Source of the DNA: Sepiola atlantica
Taxonomy: Eukaryota > Mollusca > Cephalopoda > Sepiida > Sepiolidae
NCBI GenBank assembly: GCA_963556195.1
Contig: OY744520.1
Span: 8,762,991 to 8,826,990, forward strand
Direction: 5' to 3'
Length of the DNA stretch: 64,000 nucleotides
Shown: in pieces, positions 1 to 13,700 of the stretch
Layout of the letters: each line of letters opens with the position of its first letter
Numbering within the stretch: the stretch's first letter is position 1
The notes under the pieces: model-generated
Database searches by the model: none
What the model saw: the letters and a program-made list of their open reading frames with translations, nothing else
What the model was told of the DNA's origin: nothing
Program-made: the position numbers and the translations under genes

Positions 1-222
1 ATATGTGTATGTAGGAATCTTAGAAAATTTGTTGTCTCGAACTAAAAAAAATGATAAAGGTGATATATGATAAAAAAATGTTTGGAACAATAAAATATCA
101 AAATCTTTGTATCATGATGTTGGGTGATGGTCATGTTATTTTTAAAAAAAGAAGACACTTTAAAAAAAGTAACATTACATTTTTCATTTTGGTAAATTTG
201 TTTAACCTTTTTTTTGTTTCAG

Positions 223-326
223 GTTCCAGAATTTTTCACATGAACCTAAATTATGGACAGAACTTCAGTCCATGTTGGAAGCAATGCAGTCTGACTCTCA
301 GGACACCAAATCTCAGTTACTCACAG
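223..326 (+). CDS. INTS10: INTS10 exon 1 of the window
   Basis: The acceptor is a T-rich tract ending in AG at 221-222, and the donor GT is at 327-328. The exon starts with the last base of a codon, carries 34 full codons beginning FQNFSHEPKLWTEL, and ends with the first base of the next codon. That base joins exon 2 to give Asp. It is an acidic, helical stretch of the N-terminal half. It is not the first exon of the gene, because it lacks a start codon and enters mid-codon. Confidence 0.85.
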
Positions 327-3300
327 GTATTTTTTTATGAAGACCATTATTAAGATCGTTTGTTATATTTACTTGCTAAACAATTAAAATGAGGCAAATT
401 GTAAATACTGTCCTCTTCCATCTTCTTGCACTCTCTCGACATCACCTCATTTTCACGGTTGTCTGTGTTTTGGCGTGACACCAGGGTTGAATATACTTTT
501 ACTTCACTTATTCCCCAAACACTCCACGTAAGCAATTTGGCAAGACTCTGTTTGAACAGCAATTCTGCAACTGTGATGTACTGAACAAAATTGAATTCTT
601 TTAAGCTGTTCAATCCAAACTCTTTTTACTCATGTAGTTTTCACATTTATTTTATGCATTTTATCTCACAAGTGAACATTTCTTTCTTATCTCTTTACTA
701 TCACTCTGTAACTGTTAACATATATTTCAACTGTTTCAAATTCACTTTCAGCCAATTTCAACTTTTACTTTTTTGGTCACCGATGTTAATCGGAAACGCC
801 TGATGTTTTTGTCATTGTCCGTTAGTTCGTTATTTTGTTATTCTTCTGATTGTGTTAGAATTGGTTCTTTAGTTTTTCCACAAAATTTTGCATAAACGAC
901 CATGAACCCAGATAACAATAAGCCAGATTGTTTTTTGAAAACTCTGATTTGTCTCCCAGGGTTCTAAAATGGCCTCCAAAATCGCAATATTCTTGCAAAT
1001 GTTTAAAATTGTCATCATTAATTTGGCTCAGAATCCACCAAAAGTTAGGATTAATAGTTACTTTCCTCTCTCTCTTCATTTAACGTCACTTTTACCTTGT
1101 TCAAGGGCCAGACGTTTTTTTGATATTTCACAAGCTCATTCTTCAGTCCTCACATTTCAAAGGGTCAACTGTCTCAAAACTCTGCTCTGTAATCACTTGC
1201 TTCCAAGTTTTCCTTGGCTGGACAACATATTTACATGAAACAAAAACTTTGTTTTTTACTGTTTTGGAAGACTGAAAAATGCTCTCCAGATTAGCAAAAA
1301 ATTTCACCTTTTCACAAATATCTAAAAGTACACTCATTAGTTTTTCCCGCCAAATCGAACAAAAGTTGTGATTAATGGTTGTTTACATTATTCAAGTAAT
1401 CGTGATTACAGGGGACGATAACTCATACTTGTCATTTTCATTATTACTTTTATTTTTGCTCATCTTCAGGCGCCTTTTGTCATAGTCAGTAATTGTTTGG
1501 GAATTTTAAACTAAAATTTAATCCACGAAGGTGAGTTACATAAAATGTTCAGTTCAGAATATCCCAGAAAGTTACCAACTATGACAAAAGAAGAAGTGTT
1601 ACATAACGTGGATGACCAAGCATGTTGATCTGATGCTGTCGCGTAGTCTTGTTTCTTAGAAAGACAGTGAGTTATACTTTACATGTAGACAAATGGGTCG
1701 CCACATGTCTGCAGCTGCTGCCCTTTTGTCTATCCATGCAAGGTTGTTAACATAAGGCCGTCCCAGTATTCGCACGTGCATGAACCTGCAAAAAAATCTT
1801 ATCAAGAAGAGACAATACGCATTTTAATGGTTCACAGATTTCTTGATGTTATACCTAATAAGCAAAGATCTTGCAAGACCGTACCTGTTCATCAACGGAT
1901 ATTAAAGAACTTCCAACTCAGCCCTCTCCCAAGCTGGCTTTTGGGAGGGAAGGAAATTGACACAAGCTCTAACTTACATATCTGCCTCAAAAAAGGCTAA
2001 CAGTTATATCTTCAACTCGTGCCATAATATCTTGCCTGCCCCCCTCGCCATCTAATTATAATTATACAACTAAAAGCAGGGAAGAAAAATGGCTGAAACG
2101 TAATAACCAAAATGAGGAAAACAGCCCGGAACTGACAAATAATGTAAATTCTTCATCTAAAAAATATCTTTAAATCCAAAAAATATAAATTTGAAAGAAA
2201 TGCAAAGATTAAATGCGCTTATCAATGTTTTCCATTATTATAGGATTTTTATTTGTACAAAAATAACCATGAAAATGTTCTTTCTAATTAAAAAAAAATA
2301 TTTTGATGATTTGTTGATTTTATTTCTGCAGACATTTTTGCTTCTGTGCCCACCAATATCCAATGCCGAATGCTGTTGTGCATGGCTAATAAGATTAGTG
2401 ATATCTTGGAGCAGTGTCGACTTTTGCTGTTGGCAATGAGAAAATTTCCAAATTTAGTCACAGAACAAGGGGTAAGTTTTAACTTTATCTTATCCTCATA
2501 ATAATAAAACATTTTGCTTATCTAATTCTTCTTCGCATATCTTTGGTCATATGACAATTTCCCATTTCTTTACACAATCCTTTGCAAAATCATTGAAGTT
2601 TAGGAAATCTTTTAAACAACACTAGTTGGGGAGTAGAGGACGAACAAGGTAGTCCTTCTCTCCACATTCGCAGATAGTTAGATCAGTTTTGTAGCCCCAT
2701 CTAACCACAGCAATTTTTGATCGCTCAATTACCATTCTCAGGTGGTTGAGTGTTCTCTACTGGACCCAGTATGCTTCTGAACCAGTGGGATGGGCTTTAG
2801 AAGAGGGATTTCCAGTAGGAGGGGGGAGGGAATTCGCTATCCCTCTGATCCACAGCTGCAGTCTGATCTTTTCCTGAGATGTTGATAGGGGTTGGACATG
2901 ACTGAGGAAGTTTCTTCTTGATTTCATTGAACTGTTGGTGTTCATCACTGCTAACCTTTCTGATTTCCACTTGGCTGGGAAATTCTCGTCTCATATCTAA
3001 TATTTTACTTTTATGTTTTCTTAATACATTTAAAATACAATTTAAAGAGAGGAGCTCTGAATATCATTGTTTTCTGCTTGCAAAGCGAGGGTCATACTGG
3101 ATTTCTCTTTCCAACATACACGGTCAAAGACTTGCTCAGGATGAAGTCCGGCCATCTTGAGATCTTGGTGTAGGGTATCCAACTACCTTTATTTGTGTCG
3201 TCCTCCTTCGACTCTGTTGCTTGATCGGAGCATAATGTATATTTATTCAAACACTCGTGTACAAACTGTTTATATCAGTGGTTCTCAAACTATTTTGAAA

Positions 3301-4679
3301 TTTGCGTTTGGAGGTCCCTATATAATACTTAAGATGGCTCGCGGACCCTTTAGTATTAATCACGGTTAACATATTGGTTCCTAAACAAAAAAATTTTGGC
3401 AAACAAATTTTATTTTAAAAATGACAAACAATTTGTATTAAAAAAAACGTTTTTTTGTAAATCAAATATTTTTTTTAAAAATGGCAGCCATACACATCAA
3501 AAGTTCATTTAATGGAATGGCTGCATTTGCTTTGTCTTGACCAGTTATTCTAGATTTGGCCTTGTTTTGGCGAGTGAATCTCTCATTTGTTGCTTCCAAT
3601 CTATTTCTGAATTTTGTTTTGACTGAAAGTATTGTAGAAAATGTTGTTTCACGCTCATAGGTGGTTGCAAATGAGATTAGCAACTTTAGAGCTCGCTTTG
3701 CAATATTAGGATAGGACTGTGCCATTTCAATCCAAAAATCGCTGCAGGAAACTTCACGGAAAATACGTTTTGCGCCTCTGTCATTAATCAAATCAATAAA
3801 CTGTTCATGAATTAAGTTTTCCTCTGATGGCAAATCATCAATGGAGAGTAGGTTTATACCTATGGTATTTTTCAAAATCTTTTAAATCTGGAAAATAATG
3901 AGCGATTTCTTCCTGAAGCATTGATACATAGCTTTTCATCAACTCAAGGATATCTTCATCGACATTAACCTCATTTTCATCAATATATGTATTTGATTGT
4001 TGAAATGGGGCAACGTTTTTCATTCTCTAATTTGGAATGCCATAATTCTAGCTTCATTTTGAAAGCAATCAATTTCTCATGACATTGGATTATTGAGATT
4101 TCTTTTCCCTGCAATGCCAAATTGATGGAGCTCACAAATTCAAAAATATCTATTAAAAATGATAGGAATACAAGAAAGCGGACACCCGAGAATTTCGTGT
4201 ACATGTCTGGTTTGAACTCTTTAAAAAATTGCTGCATTTCTTCACGTAGTATGAAAAACCTTTCAAAACCTCTGGAAAGCCATCTAACTTCTGAGTGCAA
4301 CAAGAGAGTTTCAAAATTAGAATCACTTTCTTTGCATAACTCGGAGAATAAATGGGAGTTCAGAGCATTTGCTTTGATTAAATTAACAGCTGTAATCACA
4401 TCACCAAGAACATTTTTCAACTCATCAGGTAAAATTTTTATTATTAAGGCTTGGCGATGAATAGTACAGTGTGTACCAATGATATCTGGAGGTTTTCGCT
4501 TGATTAAAGCTTGCAAACCAGAACGGCAACTAATCATTGCTGGAGCGTCAGCAGTACACGCTCCAATGGCATGTTTTCATTTGATATCATGCGCCTAAAA
4601 AAGCATCTACTTTTTTAAATATTTCCATTGCAGTTCTGGTGCTGAGAGATTCACAAAACAAAAATTTGTCTTCTAGGTG

Positions 4680-4729
<50 letters not shown>

Positions 4730-7700
4730 GTATATATATATATAATCGCACATAGATGCAAAGTTAAGCTAAGTTGAAAATATCTGGTTTCATTAAGCTG
4801 GATCGCAAAAACGTTGAAAGTTGAATTCCGAAATTTTGATACCACCTGCGAAAGTATGTTATCAGACATCTCTGCTATTCGCCTTCTAACATTATCGTTT
4901 GAAATGGAAACATTCTTTAATTTTTCGAGTTCAGAACTTCCGAGCTCATTTGATGTCTTTGCAGCAATCGATATGATGTCTTTGCAGCAATCGATATGAT
5001 GTCTTTGCAGCAATCGATATGATGTCTTTGCAGCAATCGACTTGATGTCTTTGCAGCAATCGATATGATGTCTTTGCAGCAATCGATATGATGTCTTTGC
5101 AGCAATCGATATGATGTCTTTGCAGCAATCGATATGATGTCTTTGCAGCAATCGATATGATGTCTTTGCAGCAATCGATATGATGTCTTTGCAGCAATCG
5201 ATATGATGTCTTTGCAGCAATCGATATGATGTCTTTGCAGCAATCGATATGATGTCTTTGCAGCAATCGATATGATGTCTTTGCAGCAATCGATATGATG
5301 TCTTTGCAGCAATCGATATGATGTCTTTGCAGCAATCGATATGATGTCTTTGCAGCAATCGATATGCTATCTTTGCAGCAAAGTAAAATTAACTCTTCAC
5401 CAATTTTGTGTTGTTTTTAGCAACAGCAATTCTCCTTGAAACTTCATAAGACGCTTTCAGCCCAGACTTGTTGTTTAGCGAAAAGTTTCCTGTGTGATCA
5501 AGCCTTGATTTGTGCAATTGATTTGTGCAATTGATCGGTTTTGTGTTTGAAAAATTTGATATCTTTGTTTACAAAACTGGGATATATTGTTTCCAAGTGT
5601 CTCTTCAACTGAACTTCAGAGAAGTAGATGCTAACACCGCAGAACACAAAACACATTGTGACTCATTTTTCCCACATGACTTTATTACTGTGAATCCTAA
5701 TTTTAAATATGAGTCATCATATCTCATCTTTTTTTGAGACATTTTTTCTATTACTTATTAATTTTTGTGAAGCCTGACAGCCTTTTTTTTAGTTTTACCT
5801 TTAAAAACGAAAATGATATTCGTTTTCTGCAAACTTTCTTAGTTTTGGAAAAAAATTAAATTTTTCTAATTTTTTAATTGAGAAAAAAAATCAGTCAATA
5901 TGACGTATAGATTTGGATGGGTCAAAGCGTTATTTAATGCTGTGGTGTGCGAGATATTAGAGTGGATTGATTGCATAGGGATCCTTAGTTTTTTCATATA
6001 AAAAATTCACTTCCACAATTTTTTATATTTGTAGAAATAAAATGATTATATTCAAATTCTAATATTCATAGTATAAAACTATTTCTCTTACACCGGAATG
6101 CTCCTGCGGCAAAATGTCCGGTCACCTGTAGAATAAATTTAAGTAAAATATGCTATCAAAAAATAAGTGTGCATGCATTTCATATTAATATAGCAAAAAA
6201 TTTGTTAACATAAAATTTGTCAATGTATTTGAGAAGATTGTAAGATGATTTATGAAAAATACATTGGCACACCCCTGGGTTGGGTAACATGCTTCACTAT
6301 GATTACCGAAAAATACTTTTTTTGACCCCCTCCTGATTTTTTTTTTCTGCAGACGCCCATGCCGCTAACATTCATGTCTGATTTATTCATAGTTAAGTTT
6401 ATTAAATCAATAAATTATTTAGTAAAGTTAAAGAATAAGTAAATTAAAAAATTGAAAATAACACAGTTATTTGGTAATAATTGATAGAGAAAATTAACAA
6501 TTGAGTGATAAGTTGAACAGTGTAGTTGCTATTGTTATATTGATGAAGTTGGAAATTAAAAAAATTGCCACGATTTTTACATATTTTTATTTTTGATAAA
6601 AATTACTTAAATTGAATTAATAACCAAAAAATTAGTCAAAAACTAACTACCCTAAAAGTGAATTAAAATTTTATTTCTCAAAATTTTAATTTTATTGTTA
6701 TTCAAGATTAAAAAACGTTTAACCTCAATACTTTTTGGAATAACAGTACCTCCTATCAAAAAATCTTCACGGCCCCTCTAAAACCCTTTCCCAGTCACCT
6801 AGGGGACTGTGAACCCCAGGTTGAGAACAACTGGTTTATATCCTGGCTGTAAAAAAATAAATTGTGTTATTGTTCATATAATGTTGTCTTTTGTACTGAA
6901 TTTTATTCTACTTTCATTGCTGGATTCTGGCTTTCTGTTTATTTTGATGTTGAACAACATTCAGAGTTGTTAGATATCCCACAATCCATTGAAGTGTTGT
7001 TTCTATGTCTATTTTATATAAATACTTCCAGCAAAACTGTATTGAGGAGTTTTACTCTTTGTTGTCATATTTACATGTGTTTGTACAACCACATTAAAAA
7101 TAAGTTTTCTATGAAAAATAACTAATTATATATCTATATAATAAAGTAAAGTCAGTCGGATTCTAGATTTTTGCCATCAATATGTTCCTTCCATCGATAT
7201 GTTCCTTCCATACAAAATTAATATTTCATTTTGAATAGCCATTTGATTTTGTTAAACGTTGTCCATGTTGCTAAAAGCAATAAAATGTAATTCAGGTAAA
7301 TTCCTTCCTGAAAACAATTTATCCAGTCAAATTTATTTTTGTATAGCTGACATTAAAAAAAAAGAAAGAAAAAAGTGGTAATTCTGTAACCATTCATTAC
7401 AAATTTACTTGCCTTTGTTTGGAAGAGAAAAATAATATTATGAAAAAAAGGGATGTAACTCTGTATTCGTTCTTACAGACTTACTTTGGAACAAAAATAT
7501 AAAGTTTAGGAAAAATTACCCGTTCGAGTTAAAAAAAATAAACAAAGCAAAACAAATTGCAAGTAAATACACTGCCGGATAAGTACATCTAGTATAATAT
7601 TAATAGTCTGTGGACAGATATGTTTGTATGAAAGCAGCAACGGCATAACGGAGGTAGACTAAGGGGAAAGAGGAAGTACAAAAAGGGAAAGGAGAGGGGG

Positions 7701-10700
7701 AAAAATGTGATTTTTTCTATTTATGTATGATGGCCGAGTAGCCATGACGTATGCAGATTTGAGGGGCAATCTCAGATCATTTAATTACTTACTATGCGAG
7801 TAAGATATACAATGTCAAACTTTCAGTTTGACTTTGTATATCTTACTCGCGCTAATTTACATTTCTGAGACGTTAAATATTAAAATTGTAATAGATTATG
7901 CCAATTTAATTGCAGTTGAAATAAAGTTACTCATTATCATCACAATATTTAAGACTAGCAGGGCTACCCGGCGTTGCCCGAAGCAAAAGTGTAACATATT
8001 TCTATTAAAACTTCTATCTCTTTCTATCTGTCTCTCTATTTTTCTCTCTTTCCCTCTCCCCGTCCATCTCATTCTCCTTTGCCTATCTCATTACAGTCTA
8101 GCTGGATATACATACACATATACACAGACAACTCTCCTTTATATAGATTCCTTGAGGAATTAGTCGGCATAAGGGAATTAACTCCTGGATAAAAAATCAG
8201 AGTTACTTCCCTTTAGTAAATAAAATGGCTGAATAAAAACACTGAAAAACCAAGCCCCCGTAACGAAATCTGAGTCAGTTGACCCTCAAAGAATGAATGA
8301 TTTTTTATAAATTTTAAATATTATTCATCCCGGGCAATACTAATCAAGAATATACCAACTTTTTAAAAATAGTTTTTTTTACTTTTAGCTGGACATACAC
8401 ACAGACAACTTCCTTTTATATAATAGATAAGTAAAACTAAAAATTGCAATCAGAAGAAAAAAAACAAAATGGCAATGAAAATTAAAATATCAAAGAATAA
8501 TTACAAGAATAACCTTTTCTGCAGACTTTCAGGAAAAATTAAAAGAAATAGTTGGTAATAATTTTAATTTTTGCTTGTATCTTCGAAAAAGAAGTAAATA
8601 AACAAAAATAAAACTCTGAACAAAAGTTAAAAAAAAAATACAGATAAAACAGATTGCAAAAAAGTTAAGCTCAGAATTCTTGATTTTAGGAATCTATCTG
8701 TTGCATATTCTCATCATGACCGATCGATCATCTAGTGGGTGTGTCTTAATTTTATAGGACTGTAAACTCTCGAAGCTGGACTCTGAAGAAATGATGAGGG
8801 CGTTATCATACGGAATTTATTAATACTAAAATACGAAATGAAAGCTTGTTGTTGTTAATTCAAATTGGTAGGATAAACTCTGAGATGATTTTCAGATTAA
8901 CATCTTGTTCTTTTATTCGGGTTCTCATATCAGAAGTCGGCACGGTTAGAGGAAGGGGAAGAGAGACAATCTCAGTTTGTTTTAACTACTCCTGTTTAAG
9001 ATCACATATTTTTACGTCTAATTTGACTCGCTCCCAATCCTTTATGACTTTTTTTCGATTACGTCACTCCTCACATGATTCACATTTTTCTCACTTCCTG
9101 TTTTTTTCGTTCACACGTTTTGTAACTTCTGATCTTGTCAGACAACTCTTTGCCCTGCCTGTCCTTGAATGCTTCTAAAGAGATTTGAACAGAAAATAAC
9201 AATTATTTTATACTAGCTAAAATACCCAACCTTTGATAAACAACATATTTACAATCACAGTCGTTTATGACATAAAATGTATACACAAATGTACAATGTA
9301 TAAGTGAAATAAAAAGGAAATAAATAATAAAAGCAAAGAGAATCCAAATGTAACACACAGAAGTCAATACAGAGGCATGTATAAATCAATATTTCACCTA
9401 AAACTTTATTAAGGCTTTTTCAAGATGCATAAGGATAATATGAAGTATTTATATATACAGCAGTTGGAAGTGGATAAGATTTCAAAATGGGCATGAACAG
9501 GAAAGAGAAGAGTTTGCGAGAATGTGAGGAAGACATGGGAGATTCTCCATGAAGCAGGAGGCCGTGGGATGGTCTCTATAGAAGGAGGAGTGGGGCAGTA
9601 TGTGTGTGAGAGTGGGAGGTAGGTATGGAAGCAGAGGAAGTTGAGATTGGTGGTAAATGGTGAAATGGGGTGTAGGATAGTTGGTAATGGAAGATAGTGT
9701 TATTATTGGGGTAAATTGGAGAGGCATGTAGGGTGTAATATGTATAATGTGAGATGGAATATTTAAGGTGGTACTGGTTGGAATTTTAGCCATTGTCGGT
9801 AAAAATAGAATTTCCTGTTAATATATGTACAATGTATCAACGTTGACCCAATGGGTCATATAGTTAATTTTAATTATTTCAGTTTTGATTATTACAAGAC
9901 TTTTTTTCATTTGAGTTTTTTTTTCTTTTTTTTCTATTTCAGCTAAAGTTGATAGAAACGTTGATTCTTTCAGAAGGTATTAAAACAGTATATTCACCAG
10001 TTAACTGCTATCGAAAACTACTAGGTGAGTCATTTTTGTACCACTTTTTAAATTTTATTGCCTCATATTTATTCTACGAGGTGATTGGAAAGTAACTCCC
10101 GATTATTAAGTGCTCGTAATTTATTACTGAAAGATAAGAAATGAATATGATTAAAAAGTTTATAGCATAGGGTTTTATTTAGAATTCAATATGACCTCCA
10201 GCATTTGCCACCCGCTTCTCAAACTGCCTTGGAATCGCATCAACTGATTTAACAAATAACTCATTTTTATTTTTACTAATTTGTCACCACTGATCACGGC
10301 AAAAAACTATTTGGGGATAAGGATCAATGTGGATAGATTGACAGTTGAAAACAGCAATTCTTTCCCCTCTGTCAGAAACATCGCTCATGGGATGTGAGAA
10401 CTTGCTTTTTTCTGTGTTGGCTGTTCTTTTGAGTGGATGGTACGTGGAAATGTTCAATCCTCTCATAGTATTCATCATCATTCAGCTAGAAAAAAAAGGG
10501 TTACATAATTGAGCAAAAATATGTATGTCCACTCATGCGTACCATGTTGGGATTGAACCATAAAACTATGGCTTCCAAAATGAATGCCCTAATTGACGGC
10601 ACTCACAAAACAAATACAATTAGTTACAAATAAAGTCGTTTTTAAAGTATACATATAAATCTCTCTCTCTATATATAAGTATACAAAAATAAAATTGGCA

Positions 10701-13700
10701 AAAGTTCTTAGAAAGCATCTTTAAGAAATTTTAAACTTTGAAAAAAAAAATGGCTGTGTAAATCAAGTTTAAGATGCAAATATTTTTATAAAAAAATCAT
10801 TCAATTTCTTTATTTTTACTTTTTTTCTTATTAATTTCAAACAATAGCCTGTACATCATAAAGAGTGTTTATTTTAGAACAAAATGAAAGGTTTTACCTT
10901 TTTTTTCCTCGTAATTAGTCCTTTCTTTGTGGTGTTCTTGAAAAGACAGTCAGATGTAAAATGAACGATGTACAATGAAGGAACATCTCTTTATATGAAC
11001 TTTTAGTAGCGCGTAGTCGTAATTGGATAAACGTGGTTTACACAGACATTTTGTCTGTTTTTTTCAAAATTTTAAATGCTTTCTAAGAACTTTTGCCAAT
11101 TTTATTATCCAATTGCGACTACGCGCTACTAAAAGTTCATATAAAGAGATGTTCCTTCATCGTACATCGTATCATCTCTTCAACAACACCACGAAGAAAA
11201 AACATAATTTTATTGTGAAGTAAACACTCTTTTTTCGTCCGAAATTATCATTCCCTACACTGATGAGAGCGAAAGCTTGAAACGCTAGGTAAAAATAAAT
11301 TAATATTATTTACTTAAAATTAATATTGTTTATATATATATATATATATATATATGTATAAATTGCAAAAATTCTTAGAAACATCTTTTCAGAAATTTAA
11401 AACTAAAAAAAAGGCAAACTGCTTTTGTAACTACATTTAAGATGTGAATATTTTTTATTAAAATCATTTAATTTTTTATCTTGACTTTTTTCTTCTGTTG
11501 TGAAACAAACTCTCTTTCTCTGAAGATGGAAATGCTATTGTCCGAAATTAATAATAAAAAAAAAGTCATAAAAAAAAAATTAAATGATTTTTCATAAAAA
11601 TATTTGCATCTTAAACATAGTTTACAGACATTTTGTCTGTTTTTATTTTAAAGTTTTATATAAGTATACATATAAATAAATCTCTGATGTTACGCATTTT
11701 ATTCTTCAATATAAAGTAATTAAAACGGTTTTATTTCACTACATTTAAAAAAAATAAAATTGATACATGCATTGCATTTTAATTTATTTCATTCATTCTA
11801 TTAAAATAATTTTACTGAATTAAAATATAAATTGAATAATTGGTGACACAAAAAACTTTGAAAAATAAAAAAGTGAGTTCAGTTTGTTTACAAATTTGCG
11901 AAAATACAAAATAAAAAGCAAAAATATATTATTTTTTGAAGATGAAAAATGTCTGAATTCAAATAAATAATAGATCAGAAAAATATTTATTGAGAAAAAG
12001 TACTTTTAATTCAACACAATTTTATCTTTTTTTTAATTTCTTACCTGTTAAGAAAATGACAACACTTAATTATTTTGGCATTCATTGATATAATCAAAAT
12101 GTACACTTTTGTATTAAATTTGAATATAGAAGTCGATTTGTTTTTATTTATTACTTCTGCCAAGGAGGTTATGTATTCAGTCGGATTTGTCATGTTTGTT
12201 TATGTACAGCCGAACGTTACCAATTGACTAATTGTTACCAAACTTGGTCAATATCTCGGTCATGGTCTAACTTAGAAGTGATCTAATTTTGGGATATCTC
12301 ACACTTTTGGCGATAACTTTGGTTCTGTTCACCATAGAGCCTCCCTACTAGGCCCATATTGTAGCCAATGAAGTCTCGCATCTTATATGATAAGGTTCGG
12401 TCAAGTTTTAAAAAAAACATTTTGATCGAATTTCAACTTACATTGTCAGGTGGAGGTATGAAGTCTCACGACTGACTTGTGTTCTTGTTTTATTTTCCCA
12501 ATAAACAGTAGTAAACAAAAGATGAAATTGATTTAACATAATTTAATTTTAAATAAAGAATTATGTAATAAGTCTTTATTTAAATGCTTACTTTAATAAT
12601 GTAAATTGATTTAACATAATTTAATTTTAAATAAAGAATTAATGTAATAAGTCTTTATTTAAATGCTTACTTTAATAAAGTAAATTGATTTAACATACAT
12701 AATTAAATTTAAATAAAGAATTAATGTAATAAGTCTTTATTTAAATGCTTACTTTAATAAAGTAAATTGATTTAACATAATTAATTTTAAATAAAGAATT
12801 AATGTAATAAGTCTTTATTTAAATGCTTACTTTAATAAAGTAAATTGATTTAACATAATTAATTTTAAATAAAGAATTAATGTAATAAGTCTTTATTTAA
12901 ATGCTTACTTTAATAATGTAAATTGATTTAACATAATTTAATTTTAACTAAAGAATTAATGTAATAAGTCTTTATTTAAATGCTTACTTTAATAAAGTAA
13001 ATTGATTTAACATAATTTAATTTTAAATAAAGAATTAATGTAATAAGTCTTTATTTAAATGCTTACTTTAATAATGTAAATTGATTTAACATAATTTAAT
13101 TTTAAATAAAGAATTAATGTAATAAGTCTTTATTCAAATGCTTACTTTAATAAAGTAAATTGATTTAACATAATTTAATTTTAAATAAAGAATTAATGTA
13201 ATAAGTCTTTATTTAAATGCTTACTTTAATAAAGTAAATTGATTTAACATAATTTAATTTTAAATAAAGAATTAATGTAATAAGTCTTTATTTAAATGCT
13301 TACTTTAATAAAGTAAATTGATTTAACATAATTTAATTTTAAATAAAGAATTAATGTAATAAGTCTTTATTTAAATGCTTACTTTAATAAAGTAAATTGA
13401 TTTAACATAATTTAATTTTAAATAAAGAATTAATGTAATAAGTCTTTATTTAAATGCTTACTTTAATAAAGTAAATTGATTTAACATAATTTAATTTTAA
13501 ATAAAGAATTAATGTAATAAGTCTTTATTTAAATGCTTACTTTAATAAAGTAAATTGATTTAACATAATTTAATTTTAAATAAAGAATTAATGTAATAAG
13601 TCTTTATTTAAATGCTTACTTTAATAAAGTAAATTGATTTAACATAATTTAATTTTAAATAAAGAATTAATGTAATAAGTCTTTATTTAAATGCTTACTT

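Larger units (their letters stand above)
3465..5740 (-). pseudogene. hAT transposase pseudogene (ZBED5/SCAND3-like)
   Basis: Domains appear in the expected order on the minus strand but need several frame changes. A BED-type finger lies near 5580-5740 (SQCVLCSAVL then LKRHLET). A KASYEV segment lies near 5430. An IGEELIL...CCKDI segment runs into the 23-bp repeat. RRRIAEMSDNI lies near 4880, HCTIHRQAL near 4460, and the HSEVRWLSRGFERFF helical motif near 4280. The C-terminal hAT dimerisation domain lies at about 3540-3770 (YPNIAKRALKLLISF, then ETTFSTILSVKTKFRNRL). Frameshifts, stops and repeat expansions make it non-functional. Similarity to ZBED5-like hAT proteins is from memory. Confidence 0.85.
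3276..6833 (-). mobile_element. Complete, decayed hAT (Charlie/ZBED5-like) DNA transposon
   Basis: The left end reads cagtggttctcaaac and the right end, reverse-complemented, cagttgttctcaacc, which are typical hAT-Charlie-like terminal inverted repeats. Both flanks carry the identical 8-bp direct repeat gtttatat (3268-3275 and 6834-6841), the hAT target-site duplication. The interior holds a broken transposase on the minus strand. The 3558-bp element is therefore a whole insertion with both ends preserved. It has been expanded internally by a 23-bp minisatellite and a TA microsatellite. Confidence 0.9.

Noticed and set aside
4951..5382. CRISPR-like regular repeats
   Set aside because: There are no spacers: units are directly adjacent, so it is a minisatellite. 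The other tandem arrays are excluded for the same reason.
8846..9178. Plus-strand open frame of 110 codons
   Set aside because: Phe/Ser/Arg-rich with no domain. Not supported as a gene.
9482..9793. Minus-strand open frame of 103 codons, Pro/Ser/Thr/His-rich
   Set aside because: Follows from a purine/pyrimidine-biased stretch. No conserved motif.
10546..10559. Functional tRNA gene on the minus strand
   Set aside because: The B box is good, but no closing acceptor stem or anticodon arm could be built. A SINE is likelier.
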